64,000 nt of DNA from Elymus sibiricus (Eukaryota > Streptophyta > Magnoliopsida > Poales > Poaceae). Location: contig CM077672.1 of NCBI GenBank assembly GCA_039707655.1, forward strand, positions 197,632,537 to 197,696,536, written 5' to 3'. The notes beneath the pieces are model-generated. The model ran no database searches. It was not told the DNA's origin and worked only from the letters and a program-made list of their open reading frames with translations. The translations under genes were made by a program, and so were the position numbers. Positions 9,873 to 21,743 of this stretch are shown here, piece by piece; position 1 is the stretch's first letter; the number at the start of each line of letters is the position of its first letter.

Positions 9873-11513
9873 ACCTGGTGCCCGCCGACGCCGCTGCTTC
9901 AGAGTACGACTACCTCCCCGACGACCAGCCGTCAGACGACCCCGCCTTTGCCGCAGAGCAACCAGGCAAGCAAAACCCCTTGACGCATACCCATATCACC
10001 CATTCCATTTTCCCCCCTGCTTGCATTAGAAATTGCCGCTGCTACTGCTTTATCCTATTTCTGATGCATAGCCTGTTTTTGATAACTGTTAATTGATACC
10101 TGCCCTGTTATCCAAACTGCTTAGTATAGGTTGGATGGAAACCATCTGTGGCCCCTCTCCCTTGCTGTAGTTGCTCCGCTTTAGTGACTGAAGACTGCTG
10201 GACTGAAGACAGCACATCACCGCACACCCCCTAAATTGCTCGACACTGCAGAGTTGGCATCGAGTGCCGAGGGTGATACCTCTTAGCTCACTTTCGATGG
10301 TGCCTCTGTAGAATAGCTTCCCGGATGTGTGTTATCGAGGGTGATTCCTCTTACCTCACCTCCGCTAAGCTACCGTCGCGCAACTCCTCGAGTGGGAATC
10401 CATCGAGGGTGATTCCTCGGATTCCTCCTCGTTACTTGGACACACGGTTACTTTGACCTTTGTTACAGGCGGGTCCACCTCGAGAGGTACCCGCGGGGAA
10501 ATGTAAAGTCGGGCTGACCCCAAGGGTGCCCGCGAGCGAATATCATTAAAGACGGGTCGGCTCCAAGAGCACCCGCGCGATACTAAATACGCCTAACGGA
10601 ACTGGGTATTTGATCCGAGTGGGTCGTCGTGCCCATTTCGCACTACCACCACGTGGGATAATGGTTTAATGGGGCCCTCTACACCGTAGTATCATCCGAA
10701 AGCTCTTCAGACGTCACAGCTCAGAGATGCGGGCTGGTTGGGGTGGGCTGGTTACGTCACTGGTGTATTCAGTGTCGCGCCTGGGCCCCGACTACCCTCG
10801 CAACGTGCAGGAGTGCAAAGGGCGATGGCCCAAGACCCCTTTGTGCTTAGGATTTAGACCGGCGTGTTGACCTCTCTGCTGAGCTCTAGGTCGGGCTGCG
10901 ATGTGTCGATCAGCCGTGGCCGGGCATTACCCAGCCAGTGTGTCCGGCCGGAGTTAATCGAGCGTGTTGGGTAACAGTAGTGCACCCCTGCAGGGAGGAT
11001 ATCTATTCGAATAGCCGTGTCCACGGTAACAGGATGCTCGGAGTTGTGCCCGGATCTATGACAACTACAAATTGATGATGATTCATATTAAACTGTTAGT
11101 AATGCTCTCGGGACCGCTTTCTCGCAGGGTGTCGAGAAAGGATCTCAGAGCATTACTACTGTATGACAACATGTATGCTACTACTATCTACTCTCTTCTG
11201 ATGCTGCAAGACTGCTTGAAGATGCTAGTCTTCGATAGGCTAGGCCTTTCTCTCTCCTCTGGCATCTCTGCAATACAGTCCACAAATTCAGCCTTCTCAT
11301 TTGATACCATTGCATGTTTAGCGTAGTTCTGATGTCAGTCTTGCGAGTACTTTGAATGAGTACTCACGGTTGCTTTGCTATTATTTTCCCCCATACCCTT
11401 TTGTTGATACATCAGACGACGGAGCCCAGGAGCCAGATGCCACCGCCGGAGCTTACTACCAGGAGGGTCCCGATGGTACTTACTTCTGGGTTGATCCAGC
11501 CGACCAGGAGTAG
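9873..11513 (+). other. Candidate spliced acidic ORF inside the 5' LTR
   Basis: Segment 9,873-9,965 follows a strong pyrimidine tract ending in AG and stops at CAG|GCAAGC, a typical GC-AG intron donor. Segment 11,416-11,513 follows an AG and ends in TAG. Both are in phase 1, and joining them gives an uninterrupted acidic frame of about 62 codons ending in Y-F-W-V-D-P-A-D-Q-E. The two segments are identical in the 3' LTR. The upstream exon was not identified, although a GTGAGC donor lies at 8,690 after a GC-rich block. This could be a captured host gene end or an LTR-encoded accessory protein. No family was recognised. Confidence 0.4.
10267..10578 (+). repeat. Repeated CGAGGGTGATTCCTC motifs and three diverged hairpins
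   Basis: Three copies of a CGAGGGTGATWCCTC motif lie at 10,267, 10,334 and 10,402. Three imperfect inverted repeats of the form CGGGTC...ACCCGC follow at 10,469-10,494, 10,509-10,535 and 10,552-10,578. They could fold as RNA hairpins in the LTR transcript. The same block is in the 3' LTR near 20,216-20,527. Confidence 0.6.
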
Positions 11514-11797
11514 TTAGGAGGCTCCCAGGCAGGAGGCCTGCGCCTTTTCGATCTGTATCCCCTGTTTGTGCTAGCCATCTTATGGCACCCGTGACTAACT
11601 ATGTCTGTACTCAGATATCATTTGTGTGTATGACTTATGTATTCGGGTCCTCGCGACCCCTGGTTTGTAAGATGATGATTTATGCTTATTATTTGAGTTT
11701 AGAGTTGTGTTGTGATATCTTCCCGTGAGTCCCTGTGCTTGATCGTGCACGTTTGCGTGTATGATTAGTGCACGATTAAGTCGGGGGCGTCACAAGT

Positions 11798-11809
11798 TGG
11801 TATCAGAGC
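11798..11809 (+). other. Primer binding site (tRNA-iMet)
   Basis: TGGTATCAGAGC begins three bases after the 5' LTR end and is complementary to the 3' end of initiator Met tRNA, the usual minus-strand primer in plant gypsy and copia elements. Confidence 0.9.
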
Positions 11810-12192
11810 CGACTGCCTGTAGGAAGCCCCTATCCAACTCTTTGGCCGTAGTTGAGTCTAGTGTTTCCGAAAACTATTTTACTAACATCGCTGTGTGGCT
11901 TACGGGCCCACGTCGCCAACTGGGTGGTATTAGGATCTTTTATTTCTCTTCTATACTCTGGGACTCTGAACTCTCTTCCTTTCGGGTTAAATGAATTTTA
12001 CTAACGCCGACACTAGGATCTCGTAATCTCGTCCACCCGGAGAGCTGGATTATCAGTGCTTGTTTCCCTATCATTGATCTGATTAATCTGATAATCACAT
12101 TTTCCTTTCCATTGGTCTGTTTAACCTTTCTTTCCAAGTTGTATTATGCTTCCCATTGTCATTTGACAAATCCTGAATTTCCTCTGTTTCAG

Positions 12193-12966
12193 ATGGATCG
12201 CTTGTTTCCACCACGCCCTACGACGCAGCTTGTGCTTCGCACTTGGGCTCGTGATGCCCCTGGTTTTCCAGCTGTCCTGATCGCCCTCCTGACCAGACTT
12301 GGCTACCGCTGGTACCCCGAGTATATGGTTTACGAGGATTACCGCGAGTTCAACCAGGAACAATATCATGCTGATGTTCGCATCTATGATCAGCGGGATG
12401 ACTCAGACACCGAGTTGCACCTTTTTCACGGTATCGGTGTGACGATTGAGATGGCAGTCCATGATGCTGCCTATTCTGCTGTCGCACGACTCCGTGGAGA
12501 GCATACTACCTTGGATGCCTCTGAGTTCCGGTACATTCCATATGCACCGACCGGAGATGCTACGGGATACTACACAGCTGTCTGTGCCCCTTACGAGCGT
12601 CGTCGATACGACCCGCACGTGTTGATTCAGTGCACTCAGGCTCAGGATCGCACTAACCGGGCTCTTACAGTCGAGCTGTTTGCCACTCGAGCACGTCTCT
12701 ACGATGCTATGACACAGTTGCTACCAGCTGTTCGAGCAGGGATACATCCGGAGTATATCCTTTACCCGCGCAGGACTCAGATGCCGGCAGGTATTGATTG
12801 GCCTGCTGTTGGAGGTCATACCCCTGCGCGTGGGCCTCTTCTTTCAGTTCGAGACCGGGTTCTGCATCAGAGTGCACACGGAGAGCAGGACCTTTCTGCT
12901 ACAGAGATTCATCGTCCGCACTTGCACTTGCAGTTACCCCGTTTCAGTGGTTTTCCCCGACGTTGA
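12193..12966 (+). CDS. Extra ORF upstream of gag, function unknown
   Basis: A 257-codon frame starts at ATG 12,193 between the primer binding site and gag; an in-frame ATG at 12,112 is preceded only by leader-like sequence. The protein begins M-D-R-L-F-P-P-R-P, is rich in Arg, Tyr and Ala, and has a central helical stretch (about residues 90-130) with a V-H-D-A-A-Y-x-A-V-A-R-L-R pattern. It has no zinc knuckle, protease or transmembrane segment. Its position makes it an additional ORF of the retrotransposon, perhaps expressed from genomic or spliced RNA. Amino-acid bias and an open frame of this size suggest real coding capacity. I recognise no Pfam family with certainty. Confidence 0.5.
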   Translation: MDRLFPPRPTTQLVLRTWARDAPGFPAVLIALLTRLGYRWYPEYMVYEDYREFNQEQYHADVRIYDQRDDSDTELHLFHGIGVTIEMAVHDAAYSAVARLRGEHTTLDASEFRYIPYAPTGDATGYYTAVCAPYERRRYDPHVLIQCTQAQDRTNRALTVELFATRARLYDAMTQLLPAVRAGIHPEYILYPRRTQMPAGIDWPAVGGHTPARGPLLSVRDRVLHQSAHGEQDLSATEIHRPHLHLQLPRFSGFPRR

Positions 12967-13218
12967 TGTAGCCTTTGCTATGTCTCGTTGTGTAGTTCCT
13001 CACCGCGTGCCTGCGCGCCGCCTAGTATGTCTTTTTCCTTAATTTTACGCCGTTATGCTGTCCGCATGCAACCGACTCTGTGTATGGATCTGTATGTCGT
13101 AATTGACTATTACTATGTATTGATGCACTACTTATTCATTGTCGTGTTACATCATGTTTGTCGCTAAACACTTACAGTTGTTATTACTAAATTGCCCCCC
13201 CGTTGAAATTTTAGCAGG

Positions 13219-16200
13219 ATGGTTAGACCAGGTGGTCGTGGTCGTGCCCCTGAGCAGCCACCACCGCCCGACTACATGGCCGCAATGATGCAACAATTCG
13301 AGCTGAACCGTCAGTTTATGACTAATATTATGGCTCAGTTTCCGCATCAGAACAATCAGAACCACAACCCAGCTTCAATAACACTGTCAGAGTTTGTGCG
13401 TCTCAACCCCACTATTTTCCGCAACTCTGATCAGCCACTGGATGCCGATGACTGGCTCCGCGACATCGCTTTTGAGATGGAGTCTGCCAATGTCGCCCCT
13501 GAAAGCCTTGTCGCCTTCGCGACCTACTTCCTGAAGGGCCCCGCTGCTCAATGGTGGTCCACTCACAAGCGTACACTGCCTGCTGGGACAATCGTTACTT
13601 GGGATGAGTTTCAGACTGCCTTCCGTGCTCGCTATATTCCTCAGGGGATCATAGATCGGAAGAAGACCGAGTTCCGCAACCTCGTTCAGGGCAACAAGAC
13701 CGTCGAAGCCTATCAGCGGGAGTTCCTTAACTTATCCCGCTATGCTGAAGAAGACATTCCAACTGATGCTCGTAGACAGGAGAAGTTCCGTAGTGGACTC
13801 CACCCAGACCTCGAGCTTGCACTTGCTGCTCAAGACGTCACCGACTTTGCCACTCTCGTGAACAAGGCTATTCTGGTTGAGACCGCTCAGATCAAGCACA
13901 AGGAGTCGCAGAAGCGCTATCGTGACATTGGCTCATCTTCGAGCCCAGCACAGAAGCGTCGTATCTGGATTCCCAACAGTGTGTACCGTCCAGCTGCCCC
14001 TGCGCCAAGACTCTCTTATGCTGCACCCCGTCTGCCTCCTCCACCACCGAGGCAACCAAGAGTTCAAGCTGCTCCACCGCGTGTTGCTCCTCTTCGTCCT
14101 GAAGATGGTCTATGCTTCAAGTGCCGCAAACCAGGTCACCTTGCTAAGGACTGCAGCCAGAATCAGAATCAGTTGGCATTTCCTCGTAATGGCCGTGGCA
14201 ATGGTCGTGGCAACAATCAGACCCGCAACTATAATACTGGGTCTGCTGCTTATGGTCGTGGACATGCTTACAATATTGACATTGAAGAAGTTCAGGATCA
14301 GCCTGCAACTGTGATGGGTACCCTCCTCGTTAACTCAGTACCTGCTTCTGTTTTATTTGATTCAGGAGCATCACATTCATTCATGTCGGGGAAATTTGCA
14401 TTTAAGCATAGCATACAATATGAGGAGATGCATACCCCACTGGTCGTTAAAACCCCCAGTGGCCGTTGTCAAACCTCCATGATAGCACGCAATATCCCTG
14501 TTGAAATCAAAGGATTGGAATTTCTTGTTTCACCCATTGTATTGAACTCTTCCACCATAGACCTCATTCTGGGAATGGATTGGTTGAATGCTCACACTGC
14601 TTCGATCAATTGTGCCACCAAAATCATCCAACTCCTACACCCCTCAGATGAGATAGTGAACTACACCGCCCGCATTACTCAGAATGCCGAAGCTCAGATA
14701 TATGCTCTGAATGCTTTGAACGCCTCACCTCTTGAGGGAATTGAGAACGTTCCGGTCATCCGTGACTTTCCGGACGTCTTTCCGGAAGAACTTCCAGGAA
14801 TACCCCTGGTTAGAGCTGTCGAGTTCGTCATCGACTTGAAGCCTGGCACTACCCCTATTGCGAAGCGTCCTTATAAGATGCCTCCGCATGAACTTCTTGA
14901 GCTTAAGGAAGAAATCGACAAGTCACTGAAAAAGGGTTTCATCCGCCCCAGTTCCTCTGCTTGGGGAGCACCTTCTCTCTTTGTTAAGAAGAAGGATGGA
15001 ACTAACCGATTGGTCCAGGACTATCGGCCCATTAACCAAGCAACAATCCAGAACAAATATCCACTGCCCCGGATCAACGATCTTTATGATCAGCTTGCTG
15101 GATCCTCTGTGTTCTCGAAACTCGACTTGAGGTTGGGTTATCATCAGATCCGAGTTAGAAAGGAGGATATTCCGAAGACTGCTTTCGTTACTCGCTATGG
15201 ATCATACGAGTACACTGTTATGTCCTTCGGATTAACTAATGCTCCAGCAACCTTCTCCCGATTGATGAACTATATCTTCATGGACTACCTCGACAAGTTC
15301 GTCGTGGTCTACTTGGATGATATCCTTATATTTTCCAAGAATGAAGAAGAACACGCCAAACATCTTCGGCTTGTATTGGAGAAGCTACGAGAACACCAGT
15401 TATATGCTAAATACTCTAAGTGTGAATTTTGGTTATCCGAGGTGACTTATCTTGGTCACGTGATTTCCAAAGATGGCATTGCCGTTAACCCCGAGCGAGT
15501 TCAGGCTATTCTTGACTGGACTCCTCCGATGAATGTCAAGCAACTCAGGAGTTTTTTCGGACTCGCTAGTTATTGCCGACGATTCGTCGAGAACTTCTCG
15601 AGGATTGCCAAACCATTAACTGACCTGCTCCACAAGGGTGTTAAGTTTGAATGGACAGACAAATGTCAAGAAAGCTTTCAGATGCTTAAAGATAAGTTGA
15701 CATCTGCCCCAGTGTTAGCACCCCCGGATTCTCAAAAGGACTTCGAGATTTACTGTGATGCGTCTCGTCAAGGATTAGGCTGTGTCCTAATGCAAGAACG
15801 CAGAGTAGTTGCTTATGGCTCTCGTCAATTGCGTCCTCACGAGGAAAATTATCCGGTACATGATCTCGAGCTTGCTGCAGTTATTTATGCTCTGAAGCTA
15901 TGGCGACATTACCTCCTCGGTAATCGTTGCGAGATATACACGGATCATAAGAGTTTGAAGTATCTGTATACCCAGCCAGACTTGAACCTTCGTCAACAGA
16001 GATGGCTTGAGACAGTAGCCGATTATGATATGAATATCTCCTACACCCCTGGCAAGGCTAATGTAATGGTCGATGCTTTGAGCCGCAAGGCTTATTGCAA
16101 CAACCTCATGGTTCAGGAAGCGCAGCCTATGCTATATGAAGAGCTTCGCAAATTGAACCTTCACATTGTTCCTCAAGGTTATCTTAATACCTTGGTTGTC

Positions 16201-17619
16201 GAACCAGATCTCGAGCAAAGAATCAAGACGAGACAGAATTACTGCTCTGAAGTTGAGAAGATTAAGAAGTACCTCTCCAAGGGTAATCCTTCTTTCTACC
16301 ATGTTGGTGAGGATGGTGCTTTGTTCTTCAAAGGCCGCCTAGTGGTCCCCAGAAAGCATAATCTGGACTCTCGTTCGGATGTTATGAAAGAAGCACATGA
16401 CACGCCCTTGTCTATTCACCCTGGTAGTACCAAAATGTACCAAGACATTCGTCAGCGGTACTGGTGGCCCGATATGAAACATGATATTGCTAAGTATGTT
16501 GCTGAGTGTGACGTTTGCCGTCGCATCAAAGCAGAACATCAAAGGCCTGCTGGAACTCTGCAACCCCTTGAAATTCCGGAATGGAAATGGGACAAAGTCC
16601 AAATGGACTTCATTACTGGCTTTCCCAGATCGCAGAAGGGTCATGATGCTATCTTTGTCGTCATCGACCGGTTCTCAAAGGTTGCTCACTTTTTACCTGT
16701 AAAGGAGACTATCACTGCTAGTCAGTTAGCAGAATTGTATGTTTCCAGAATTGTGTCACTCCACGGTGTTCCGTTAGAGATCAGTTCAGATCGTGACAGC
16801 CTTTTCACTTCCAGATTCTGGAACAGTTTCCAGGAAGCCATGGGAACTCATCTGTCTTTTAGCACTACTTTTCACCCTCAATCTCAGGGTCAAGTCGAAA
16901 GAGTTAACCAAGTGCTTGAAGATATGCTTCGAGCTTGCGTCATCTCATTCGGTAAGAAATGGGAAGAATCTCTCCCATATGCCGAATTCTCTTACAACAA
17001 TGGCTATCAAGCTAGTCTGAAGATGGCACCGTTTGAAGTTCTTTATGGACGTAAGTGTCGAACCCCTCTGAATTGGTCAGAAACTGGGGAACGTTCACTC
17101 GTTGGACCGGACATTATTCAACAAGCTGAAGAACAAGTCCGCATTGTCCGTGAACATCTGAAAACTGCTCAGTCTCGTCAGAAGAGCAACTATGACCGAA
17201 AGCACAAGGTAATGGTCTATCAGCCTGGTGAGCAAGCTTACCTTCGCGTCACTCCAATGAAAGGCACCCACCGATTCGGAATCAAGGGCAAGTTAGCTCC
17301 TCGCTATATTGGCCCGTTCCGCATTCTCGCTCGTCGAGGAGAAGTGGCATATCAATTGGAATTGCCGCCAAACCTTTCTCAAGTGCATGATGTCTTTCAT
17401 GTGTCGCAACTTCGTCGCTGTTTTAAGGATCCTATCCGAGCCGTGGATCATGAGGTACTTGAATTTCGAGAAGATCTGTCTTATCCAGAATATCCGATCC
17501 GCGTTCTAGATCAAACTGAACGTCGGACTCGTCGAAAGTCGATCAAGTTCCTCAAGGTTCAGTGGTCAAATCATTCTGAGGATGAGGCCACTTGGGAACG
17601 CGAGGACCGTCTTCGTTAA
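13219..17619 (+). CDS. Gag-Pol polyprotein (Tekay-type Ty3/gypsy)
   Basis: A single 1,466-codon ORF. Gag capsid region about residues 80-200 (W-W in the G-P-A-A-Q-W-W core); zinc knuckle C-F-K-C-x4-H-x4-C at 299-312; aspartic protease D-S-G-A-S-H-S-F at about 381; reverse transcriptase with Y-L-D-D at 698-701; RNase H starting at about 845 (Y-C-D-A-S); integrase with the H-H-C-C zinc motif from about 1,067 and catalytic Asp 1,130, Asp 1,191 and Glu 1,227; a chromodomain-like C-terminus (about 1,400-1,466, ending in [10 protein letters not shown]). Length and order match Ty3/gypsy, Tekay/Del branch. The integrase second motif reads S-D-R-D-S-L-F instead of the common S-D-R-G-T-Q-F, which keeps the catalytic Asp. 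No stop or frameshift is visible. Expression is presumably from the 5' LTR. Confidence 0.95.
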   Translation: MVRPGGRGRAPEQPPPPDYMAAMMQQFELNRQFMTNIMAQFPHQNNQNHNPASITLSEFVRLNPTIFRNSDQPLDADDWLRDIAFEMESANVAPESLVAFATYFLKGPAAQWWSTHKRTLPAGTIVTWDEFQTAFRARYIPQGIIDRKKTEFRNLVQGNKTVEAYQREFLNLSRYAEEDIPTDARRQEKFRSGLHPDLELALAAQDVTDFATLVNKAILVETAQIKHKESQKRYRDIGSSSSPAQKRRIWIPNSVYRPAAPAPRLSYAAPRLPPPPPRQPRVQAAPPRVAPLRPEDGLCFKCRKPGHLAKDCSQNQNQLAFPRNGRGNGRGNNQTRNYNTGSAAYGRGHAYNIDIEEVQDQPATVMGTLLVNSVPASVLFDSGASHSFMSGKFAFKHSIQYEEMHTPLVVKTPSGRCQTSMIARNIPVEIKGLEFLVSPIVLNSSTIDLILGMDWLNAHTASINCATKIIQLLHPSDEIVNYTARITQNAEAQIYALNALNASPLEGIENVPVIRDFPDVFPEELPGIPLVRAVEFVIDLKPGTTPIAKRPYKMPPHELLELKEEIDKSLKKGFIRPSSSAWGAPSLFVKKKDGTNRLVQDYRPINQATIQNKYPLPRINDLYDQLAGSSVFSKLDLRLGYHQIRVRKEDIPKTAFVTRYGSYEYTVMSFGLTNAPATFSRLMNYIFMDYLDKFVVVYLDDILIFSKNEEEHAKHLRLVLEKLREHQLYAKYSKCEFWLSEVTYLGHVISKDGIAVNPERVQAILDWTPPMNVKQLRSFFGLASYCRRFVENFSRIAKPLTDLLHKGVKFEWTDKCQESFQMLKDKLTSAPVLAPPDSQKDFEIYCDASRQGLGCVLMQERRVVAYGSRQLRPHEENYPVHDLELAAVIYALKLWRHYLLGNRCEIYTDHKSLKYLYTQPDLNLRQQRWLETVADYDMNISYTPGKANVMVDALSRKAYCNNLMVQEAQPMLYEELRKLNLHIVPQGYLNTLVVEPDLEQRIKTRQNYCSEVEKIKKYLSKGNPSFYHVGEDGALFFKGRLVVPRKHNLDSRSDVMKEAHDTPLSIHPGSTKMYQDIRQRYWWPDMKHDIAKYVAECDVCRRIKAEHQRPAGTLQPLEIPEWKWDKVQMDFITGFPRSQKGHDAIFVVIDRFSKVAHFLPVKETITASQLAELYVSRIVSLHGVPLEISSDRDSLFTSRFWNSFQEAMGTHLSFSTTFHPQSQGQVERVNQVLEDMLRACVISFGKKWEESLPYAEFSYNNGYQASLKMAPFEVLYGRKCRTPLNWSETGERSLVGPDIIQQAEEQVRIVREHLKTAQSRQKSNYDRKHKVMVYQPGEQAYLRVTPMKGTHRFGIKGKLAPRYIGPFRILARRGEVAYQLELPPNLSQVHDVFHVSQLRRCFKDPIRAVDHEVLEFREDLSYPEYPIRVLDQTERRTRRKSIKFLKVQWSNHSEDEATWEREDRLR

Positions 17620-17674
17620 GAATACCCTACTTTCTTTCAGTCTTCCTCTTAATTCTCGGGACGAGAATTCTTGT

Positions 17675-17688
17675 TAGAGGAGGAGAAT
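17675..17688 (+). other. Polypurine tract
   Basis: AGAGGAGGAGAA-type purine run directly before the 3' LTR, the expected plus-strand DNA primer site. It sits about 55 bp after the gag-pol stop. Confidence 0.8.
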
Positions 17689-20600
17689 TGTAACGCCCCC
17701 ATGTAATAGCTACAGTAATCACCCCTTTGATAATGCCATGTCATTATGATTAACCATGCTTGAGCATCATTGCATCATATCTCATTTCAAATTCCAATTT
17801 AAACTTGCAATTCAAATATTAAGTGAAAATAAAAGTTGTTCAAACCAGTAACTAAAATGTTCATTAAATAGCACATAATTCATAACTAATTATGATGGGG
17901 AAAACAACATCACCATAATTCCAAAATTTGCCCCTAGCTAATTAAAACAGTAACTAAACAACACAAATTAACACTAAATTGTTTAATAGGATTTAAAGTA
18001 AATTCATAATTTAATCAAACCAATTTCTGGTGAATGAGAATAACACACTGATAATTATGGGTCAATCCACATATTTTATAAAAGTCATTAAGTACTCGAA
18101 CAATTTGCAAAGCAGTGGAAAAGAAAAGAATTGGAAAAAGAAAAAGAAAAGGGGCAAAGGCCTACTGTGCACTTGGGCTGCAAGTGCACAGTAGCCGGCC
18201 CAGCCCACCAGCGCCATCATCATCTTCGTCGCGCTGTCGCCTGGCGCGCGCGACAGCGTCGTCGTCTCGCCACGCGCCGGCCATCCGCGCCGTCCCCGAC
18301 GCCGTTAAGGCCTCGCCCGTGCCCCTCTCGACCGCCCCGAACCCTAGCCCCCCTCAGTCGCCCCCGCACGCTTCCTCCCTCTCGATCCCCATCTCTCCCG
18401 CAACGTCGCCGTCGCTGCCGCGCTCGATCCCGCGGCCACCGACGACCTCGAGCCCCGCTGAGACGCTCACAAGCACCGCCGTGACCTCCCCGTCCTCCTC
18501 GACAACGCGCCAGAGCTCGAGAGCCCCTACATTGAGCGCCACGAGCTCTTCTTCCTCTTCTCGGCCGCCGACGAACTTCGCCGTCTCCGACCGCCCTGCT
18601 GCTCCTAAGCCACCGCCGGGCCTACGTGTGCCTCCCCGGTGAGCTCCTGCTCCTTCCTCTCCCTCTTCCGGCCTCGATTAGTCGCCGTAGCACCCGATTC
18701 ACCGTGCGCCCGAAACCCGCCGCCGCGTAGCTCGTCGCCGACGTAGCTACGGCGACCATTTGGTCCCGTGCGTGCCACCGTTGCACTCGCCGCGTCGCGT
18801 AGGTCCTCCCCAGCGCATCACCTCGCTCGTTTGCGCCCCGCAACGCCGTTCCCGTCGCACGCCCGAAGGGCCTCGCCGCCGGCGAGCTTCTGCCGCTCGC
18901 TACCGGCCACCTCAGCCGCTCCCACCGCCACCATTCAACGCGGCGTTGAACGCCCGTTCGAATGAGCCCGGCCGCGTCGCAAATGGCCTCCTCTACGCGA
19001 AACCCGCGCCGCGCTACCGTTTCGGGAGCTCGCCGGAGCTTCTCCGGCGGGATTCCGGCGAAGCCGCGGCCGCCGTCCGACGTGGCTGGCCCTGGGCCAC
19101 CTGCCAGTGACCCTGACTGGTGGGGCCGTGGGCCCGTTGACCAGTCAGCGCCGCTGACTGGGTCAGCCGAGCCACTGACATGTGGGGCCCCTCCCCTCTG
19201 TGTCTATGACATATGGGTCCCACTGTCAGTTAGTTAATTAGGTGGTTAGAATTAATTAAAAATAATTAAATTAGTTTAATCAGTCACTGACAGGGCGGGC
19301 CCACTAGTTAATTAGGATAATTTAACCCTGTTAATTAAAATGAGCCTATGACGTGTGGGACCCACTGTCAGGTTTGACCTGGTCAACCCCACTGTTGACT
19401 GCTGATGCAATGCTGATGTCATGCTGACGTCATCCCAACACTGTTTCGGATAATGTTGAATTAAATATTTAAAATAATTCCAGAAAATATTTAAAACTTT
19501 GAAAATTCATATCTTTTTAACCGTAATTCAGATGAAAATAAATTATATATGAAAAGTGATCAGAAAAATGTGAAGAATCTAAATATGTGATCAAAACACC
19601 TGTCCAACACTCCTAGATAGCTGAACATGCAACTTTTTGACTGTTTTTGATAGATGAATAGTGTCCAACTTTAATTAAATAAATTCAAATAAATTTCTAA
19701 TTTAACTAAATCATTTAGTTAGGCAGTTAAGCACATCTGCATATCATTCTAGGCATGTCATGCATAGTGATTGTATTTTGCCGTGGATTTATTGTTTCCT
19801 CTCCCCCTTCTCTCTCGTTAGACCTGGTGCCCGCCGACGCCGCTGCTTCAGAGTACGACTACCTCCCCGACGACCAGCCGTCAGACGACCCCGCCTTTGC
19901 CGCAGAGCAACCAGGCAAGCAAAACCCCTTGACGCATACCCATATCACCCATTCCATTTTCCCCCCTGCTTGCATTAGAAATTGCCGCTGCTACTGCTTT
20001 ATCCTATTTCTGATGCATAGCCTGTTTTTGATAACTGTTAATTGATACCTGCCCTGTTATCCAAACTGCTTAGTATAGGTTGGATGGAAACCATCTGTGG
20101 CCCCTCTCCCTTGCTGTAGTTGCTCCGCTTTAGTGACTGAAGACTGCTGGACTGAAGACAGCACATCACCGCACACCCCCTAAATTGCTCGACACTGCAG
20201 AGTTGGCATCGAGTGCCGAGGGTGATACCTCTTAGCTCACTTTCGATGGTGCCTCTGTAGAATAGCTTCCCGGATGTGTGTTATCGAGGGTGATTCCTCT
20301 TACCTCACCTCCGCTAAGCTACCGCCGCGCAACTCCTCGAGTGGGAATCCATCGAGGGTGATTCCTCGGATTCCTCCTCGTTACTTGGACACACGGTTAC
20401 TTTGACCTTTGTTACAGGCGGGTCCACCTCGAGAGGTACCCGCGGGGAAATGTAAAGTCGGGCTGGCCCCAAGGGTGCCCGCGAGCGAATATCATTAAAG
20501 ACGGGTCGACTCCAAGAGCACCCGCGCGATACTAAATACGCCTAACGGAACTGGGTATTTGATCTGAGTGTGTCGTCGTGCCCATTTCGCACTACCACCA

Positions 20601-21743
20601 CGTGGGATAATGGTTTAATGGGGCCCTCTACACCGTAGTATCAGCCGAAAGCTCTTCAGACGTCACAGCTCAGAGACGCGGGCTGGTTGGGGTGGGCTGG
20701 TTACGTCACTGGTGTATTCAGTGTCGCGCCTGGGCCCCGGCTACCCTCGCAACGTGCAGGAGTGCAAAGGGCGATGGCCCAAGACCCCTTTGTGCTTAGG
20801 ATTTAGACCGGCGTGTTGACCTCTCTGCTGAGCTCTAGGTCGGGCTGCGATGTGTCGATCAGCCGAGGCCGGGCATTACCCAGCCAGTGTGTCCGGCCGG
20901 AGTTAATCAAGCGTGTTGGGTAACAGTAGTGCACCCCTGCAGGGAAGATATCTATTCGAATAGCCGTGTCCACGGTAACAGGACGCTCGGAGTTGTGCCC
21001 GGATCTATGACAACTACAAATTGATGATGATTCATATTAAACTGTTAATAATGCTCTCGGGACCGCTTTCTCGCAGGGTGTCGAGAAAGGATCTCAGAGC
21101 ATTGCTACTGTATGACAACATGTATGCTACTACTATCTACTCTCTTCTGATGCTGCAAGACTGCTTGAAGATGCTAGTCTTCGATAGGCTAGGCCTTTCT
21201 CTCTCCTCTGGCATCTCTGCAATACAGTCCACAAATTCAGCCTTCTCATTTGATACCATTGCATGTTTAGCGTAGTTCTGATGTCAGTCTTGCGAGTACT
21301 TTGAATGAGTACTCACGGTTGCTTTGCTATTATTTTCCCCCATACCCTTTTGTTGATACATCAGACGACGGAGCCCAGGAGCCAGATGCCACCGCCGGAG
21401 CTTACTACCAGGAGGGTCCCGATGGTACTTACTTCTGGGTTGATCCAGCCGACCAGGAGTAGTTAGGAGGCTCCCAGGCAGGAGGCCTGCGCCTTTTCGA
21501 TCTGTATCCCCTGTTTGTGCTAGCCATCTTATGGCACCCGTGACTAACTATGTCTGTACTCAGATATCATTTGTGTGTATGACTTATGTATTCGGGTCCT
21601 CGCGACCCCTGGTTTGTAAGATGATGATTTATGCTTATTATTTGAGTTTAGAGTTGTGTTGTGATATCTTCCCGTGAGTCCCTGTGCTTGATCGTGCACG
21701 TTTGCGTGTATGATTAGTGCACGATTAAGTCGGGGGCGTCACA
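17689..21743 (+). repeat. 3' LTR (4,055 bp)
   Basis: Same length and ends as the 5' LTR, about 27 substitutions by eye and no visible indel. It repeats the acidic coding segments at 19,822-19,914 and 21,365-21,462. CACTA follows at 21,744. Confidence 0.95.

Larger units (their letters stand above)
7740..11794 (+). repeat. 5' LTR (4,055 bp)
   Basis: The LTR begins TGTAACGCCCCC and ends GGGGGCGTCACA, so its ends form a 12-base inverted repeat. It is unusually long for a chromovirus-like element. It contains a GC-rich exon-like block (8,230-9,250), AT-rich segments, and a hairpin-rich segment (10,260-10,580). Two short acidic coding segments (9,873-9,965 and 11,416-11,513) could be spliced together in frame. 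Confidence 0.95.
7740..21743 (+). mobile_element. Complete Tekay-type Ty3/gypsy LTR retrotransposon
   Basis: It has two LTRs of equal length (4,055 bp, TG...CA), a 5-bp duplication CACTA, a tRNA-iMet-type primer binding site, a purine tract and one uninterrupted gag-pol ORF with gene order PR-RT-RH-INT and a chromodomain-like tail. By eye about 27 substitutions separate the LTRs (roughly 0.7%). At the commonly used grass LTR rate of 1.3e-8 per site per year this gives about 0.25 million years, so it is among the youngest insertions here. It disrupts exon 2 of the MULE GRF-TM gene and is oriented opposite to it. The intact polyprotein means it could still be active or a recent source copy. Confidence 0.95.
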
